In this document: positions 61,485 through 64,000 of the stretch, piece after piece
Numbering within the stretch: the stretch's first letter is position 1
Layout: each line of letters begins with the position of its first letter
Source: Pseudomonas putida
Lineage (GTDB): Bacteria; Pseudomonadota; Gammaproteobacteria; Pseudomonadales; Pseudomonadaceae
Reading direction: 5' to 3'
DNA length: 64,000 nucleotides
Assembly: GCF_003228315.1 (NCBI RefSeq)
Contig: NZ_CP029693.1
Location: 3,108,001-3,172,000 of the forward strand
Translations under genes and position numbers: made by a program
The notes under the pieces: model-generated
Seen by the model: the letters and a program-made list of their open reading frames with translations, nothing else
The model's database searches: none
What the model was told of the DNA's origin: nothing

Positions 61485-62984
61485 GTGACGACTCCTATCC
61501 TCAACACACCGCCGACCCTGTGGGAGCGAGCCTGCTCGCGATGGGATCAGCGCGGTTTGTCTGATGCACCGCAGCGTCTGCATCGCGAGCAGGCTCGCTC
61601 CTACAATGGATTTGCGGTGTGTGCGCTGGCACTGGCAGTGAGCCTCAGCGGCTGCGCCGGCCTGCCCGACCAGCGCCTGGCCAACGAAGCCCTCAAGCGT
61701 GGCGACACCGCCACCGCCGCGGCTAACTACCAGCAACTGGCGGACCTGGGCTACAGCGAAGCCCAGGTCGGTCTGGCCGACATTCAAGTCGACAGCCGCG
61801 ATCCGGCGCAAATGAAACAGGCCGAGGCGACGTATCGCGCTGCGGCTAGCGTTTCGCCGAGAGCACAAGCACGTCTGGGCCGCCTGCTGGTGGCCAAGCC
61901 CGGCGCTACCGAAGCCGAACATCTGGAAGCCGAAGGCCTGCTGAAAAAGGCCTCCGCCGCTGGTGAAGGCAACACCCTGATCCCGTTGGCGATGCTGTAC
62001 CTGCAATACCCGCACAGCTTCCCCAACATCGACGCGCAGAAGCAGATCAGCCAATGGCGCGCCGAAGGCAAGCCGGAAGCGGGCCTGGCGCAAGTGCTGC
62101 TGTATCGCACCCAGGGCACCTACGACCAGCACCTGGATGACGTGGAGAAAATCTGCAAGGCCGCGCTCAACACCACCGACATCTGCTACGTCGAACTGGC
62201 CACGGTCTATCAGAAAAAGGCCCAGCCAGAGCAACAGGCCGAGCTGATCAAGCAGCTGCAGGCCGCGCACAGTCGCGGCACCGTTTCCGCTCAGCGAGTG
62301 GACAGCGTCGCCCGTGTGCTGGCCGATCCGACCCTGGGCCAGACCGACGAAAAAACCGCGCAGTCGCTGCTCGAGCCCATTGCTCCCGGCTACCCGGCGT
62401 CGTGGGTCACCCTCGCGCAACTGATCTACGACTTCCCCGAACTGGGCGACGTCGACCAGATGATGAAGTACCTGGACAACGGCCGCGCCGCCGACCAGCC
62501 CCGCGCCGAGCTGCTGCTGGGCAAGCTCTACTACGAAGGCAAGATGGTCCCGGCCGACGCCAAGGTCGCCGAAGAACACTTCCAGAAAGCCGTCGGCCGC
62601 GAAGTCGCCGCCGATTACTACCTCGGCCAGATCTATCGCCGAGGCTATCTGGGCAAGGTCTATCCGCAAAAGGCTCTCGACCACCTGCTGACCGCTGCGC
62701 GCAACGGCCAGAACAGCGCCGACTTTGCGATCGCTCAGTTGTTCTCCCAGGGCAAAGGCACCAAGCCTGACCCGCTGAACGCCTACGTGTTCAGCCAGCT
62801 CGCCAAAGCCCAGAACACCCCGCAAGCCACCGAGCTTGCCCAAACACTCGAAGCCCAACTGCCGCCTGCGCAAATGGCCGAGGCCCAACGCCTGTTGAAA
62901 CAGGAACAGTCCGTTCGTGGTGCCTTGAGCCAGAACACTCCGCAACTGCAGGCCCTGCAAGAAGACGGCGAGGAAGCCCTATGA
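61485..62984 (+). CDS. algK: Alginate outer-membrane lipoprotein AlgK, Sel1/TPR-like, with REPIN-derived N-terminus
   Basis: 499-residue lipoprotein that localises the AlgE pore and bridges the export complex. Sel1-like repeats fill most of the chain ([30 protein letters not shown] onward). The lipobox LSGC puts the lipid Cys near residue 57, giving a signal peptide with about 42 residues ahead of the hydrophobic core. Those residues include a translated 87-bp REPIN (61519-61605). GTG 61485 with GGAGG 8 bases upstream is preferred over ATG 61479, which is only 2 bases from it. The stop overlaps algE by 4 bp. Confidence 0.94.
   Translation: MTTPILNTPPTLWERACSRWDQRGLSDAPQRLHREQARSYNGFAVCALALAVSLSGCAGLPDQRLANEALKRGDTATAAANYQQLADLGYSEAQVGLADIQVDSRDPAQMKQAEATYRAAASVSPRAQARLGRLLVAKPGATEAEHLEAEGLLKKASAAGEGNTLIPLAMLYLQYPHSFPNIDAQKQISQWRAEGKPEAGLAQVLLYRTQGTYDQHLDDVEKICKAALNTTDICYVELATVYQKKAQPEQQAELIKQLQAAHSRGTVSAQRVDSVARVLADPTLGQTDEKTAQSLLEPIAPGYPASWVTLAQLIYDFPELGDVDQMMKYLDNGRAADQPRAELLLGKLYYEGKMVPADAKVAEEHFQKAVGREVAADYYLGQIYRRGYLGKVYPQKALDHLLTAARNGQNSADFAIAQLFSQGKGTKPDPLNAYVFSQLAKAQNTPQATELAQTLEAQLPPAQMAEAQRLLKQEQSVRGALSQNTPQLQALQEDGEEAL
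61519..61605. repeat. REPIN inside the algK coding sequence
   Basis: Complete inverted pair, left core GTGGGAGCGAGCCTGCTCGC, right arm ending GGCTCGCTCCTACA, 87 bp or 29 codons, with no stop in the algK frame. It encodes about residues 12-40, including WERACSRWD and REQARSYN. Confidence 0.9.
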
Positions 62985-64000
62985 AGTTGAATCCATTCAT
63001 GAAGGCCGGCATCGGCCTGACGTTCGCATTGATCTGGTCGTGCCCGACATTGGCGGCGATGACTGAAGCACCGAAGAACTTCGGCCTTGAAGTGAAAATC
63101 ACCGGCCAGTCCGAAGACGACCGCGACCTGGGCACCGCCCCTGGCGGTGACGTCAACGGTGTCGGCCTTGACCTGCGCCCTTGGGTGTATGGCGAAAGCG
63201 GCGCGTGGAGCGCCTACGCCATGGGCCAGGCGGTGACGTCCACCGACATCATCGAGACCGACACCCTGCAGCAGTCCGATGGCGCCGAGACCAACGACAA
63301 CGGTGATCGCCAAACCAAGAAAAACTACCTGGCCATGCGCGAGTTCTGGGTCGGCTACAGCGGCTTCACGCCCTACCCCGGCGAGATCCTCAAGTTCGGT
63401 CGCCAGCGCCTGCGCAACGACGACGGCCAATGGCGCGACACCAACATCGAAGCCCTGAACTGGACCTTCGACACCACCCTGCTGCGGGCCAACGCCGGTG
63501 TCGCCGAACGCTTCAGCGAATACCGCACCGACTTGAAGGAACTGGCGCCGAAAGACAAGGACCGCCTGCACGCCTACGCCGATGCCGCCTACCAGTGGAC
63601 ACCGGGCAACTGGGTCGGCATTCGCGGTCATCACACCCATGACAACGGCAAGCTCGACTACCCGCAGCCGGGTGTACCGGCCGATACCCTGGACAAGAAG
63701 CAGAACGGTGACATCAGCTGGCTGGGTCTCACCGCCGACAGCGACGCCTACAACTGGCGCAACACCAACCAGGTCAATTACTGGGGCAGCATCACCGGCA
63801 TGAGCGGCGATACCGACACGGTCAACCCACTCAATGCCGACGGCACTCGTCCAGCCGAAGCCAAGCGCGGTCAAGACCTCAACGGTTGGGCTACCGATAT
63901 CGGCGTGCGCCTGCGCCTCGATCCGCAATGGCAAGTGGGTGCCGCCTATGCCCGCGCCAGCGCCGAGTACGAACAGAACGGCCTGGAAAGCAACCGCTCG
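62981..64000 (+). CDS. algE: Alginate outer-membrane export porin AlgE (partial, 3' end beyond window)
   Basis: The first 340 codons of the 18-stranded beta-barrel that exports alginate. Signal peptide [19 protein letters not shown], cleaved near LAA. The mature part starts [26 protein letters not shown], then [19 protein letters not shown] segments and the [25 protein letters not shown] block characteristic of AlgE. The reading frame is open to the last base. Overlaps the algK stop (ATGA). Confidence 0.95.
   Translation, partial: MKLNPFMKAGIGLTFALIWSCPTLAAMTEAPKNFGLEVKITGQSEDDRDLGTAPGGDVNGVGLDLRPWVYGESGAWSAYAMGQAVTSTDIIETDTLQQSDGAETNDNGDRQTKKNYLAMREFWVGYSGFTPYPGEILKFGRQRLRNDDGQWRDTNIEALNWTFDTTLLRANAGVAERFSEYRTDLKELAPKDKDRLHAYADAAYQWTPGNWVGIRGHHTHDNGKLDYPQPGVPADTLDKKQNGDISWLGLTADSDAYNWRNTNQVNYWGSITGMSGDTDTVNPLNADGTRPAEAKRGQDLNGWATDIGVRLRLDPQWQVGAAYARASAEYEQNGLESNRS

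Noticed and set aside
58833..62960. A 1375-codon open frame on the minus strand opposite alg8, alg44 and algK
   Set aside because: It is antisense to three clearly recognised genes, has compositional features of a high-GC coding shadow (His/Gln/Val-rich, no domain) and even reads through the algK REPIN.

Overview
The window is about 64 kb of high-GC chromosomal DNA from a Pseudomonas of the fluorescens group. The evidence is gene content and order: argF, glpK-glpR-glpD, recJ-thrC-hom-dsbC-xerD, rplS-trmD-rimM-rpsP-ffh, aapJQMP, dauBAR, moaCDE and the alginate operon. A second sign is the large number of Pseudomonas-type REP/REPIN palindromes. No tRNA, rRNA, phage, insertion sequence, plasmid gene or CRISPR array was seen. 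This is core genome peppered with small non-autonomous repeats.

Layout. 1-9.3 kb: arginine biosynthesis (argF) coupled to an ABC ATPase, a PhzF-like protein, YbaK, the glycerol block glpK-glpR-glpD (no glpF beside glpK) and an old yellow enzyme. 9.5-19.7 kb: recJ, yaeQ, a CoA-transferase overlapping a periplasmic solute-binding-like gene, a structured small-RNA candidate, a DUF3509 gene, then thrC, hom, dsbC, xerD. 19.8-27.6 kb: a cation/proton antiporter, the ribosome/tRNA operon rpsP-rimM-trmD-rplS, ffh, a CcsA-like membrane protein and a CorC-like protein. 27.7-37.5 kb: an MHS-type transporter, valS, rlmF, an HU protein, yejK/ndpA with a membrane-anchored glutaredoxin, a GST, a GIY-YIG protein and an NTF2-like protein. 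37.7-44.5 kb: a GntR regulator with a CynX-like exporter, then the general L-amino-acid ABC transporter aapJQMP. 44.5-50.9 kb: carboxylesterase, rhlB, the D-arginine catabolic set dauB-dauA-dauR and a basic-amino-acid binding protein. 51-56.4 kb: moaC-moaD-moaE, a PIN-PhoH ATPase, a polysaccharide deacetylase-like protein, yaaA. 56.4-64 kb: an 825-bp regulatory region, then algD-alg8-alg44-algK-algE (algE runs off the end).

Main points of interest. (1) A complete 87-bp REPIN lies in frame inside the 5' coding part of algK and supplies most of the n-region of its lipoprotein signal peptide; a second, different palindromic repeat sits between algD and alg8. (2) The dauB promoter and the promoter of the divergent binding-protein gene share a 12-bp core inside a dyad, a good candidate operator, probably for DauR. 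(3) DauA carries Leu where, from memory, the characterised P. aeruginosa enzyme has active-site His48. (4) Six REPINs share the same 100-bp length and similar interior, suggesting one recently spreading subfamily; another REPIN supplies the stop codon of rlmF. (5) A roughly 100-nt multi-hairpin RNA candidate ends in an intrinsic-type terminator at 14.15 kb. No clearly new multi-gene system was found.
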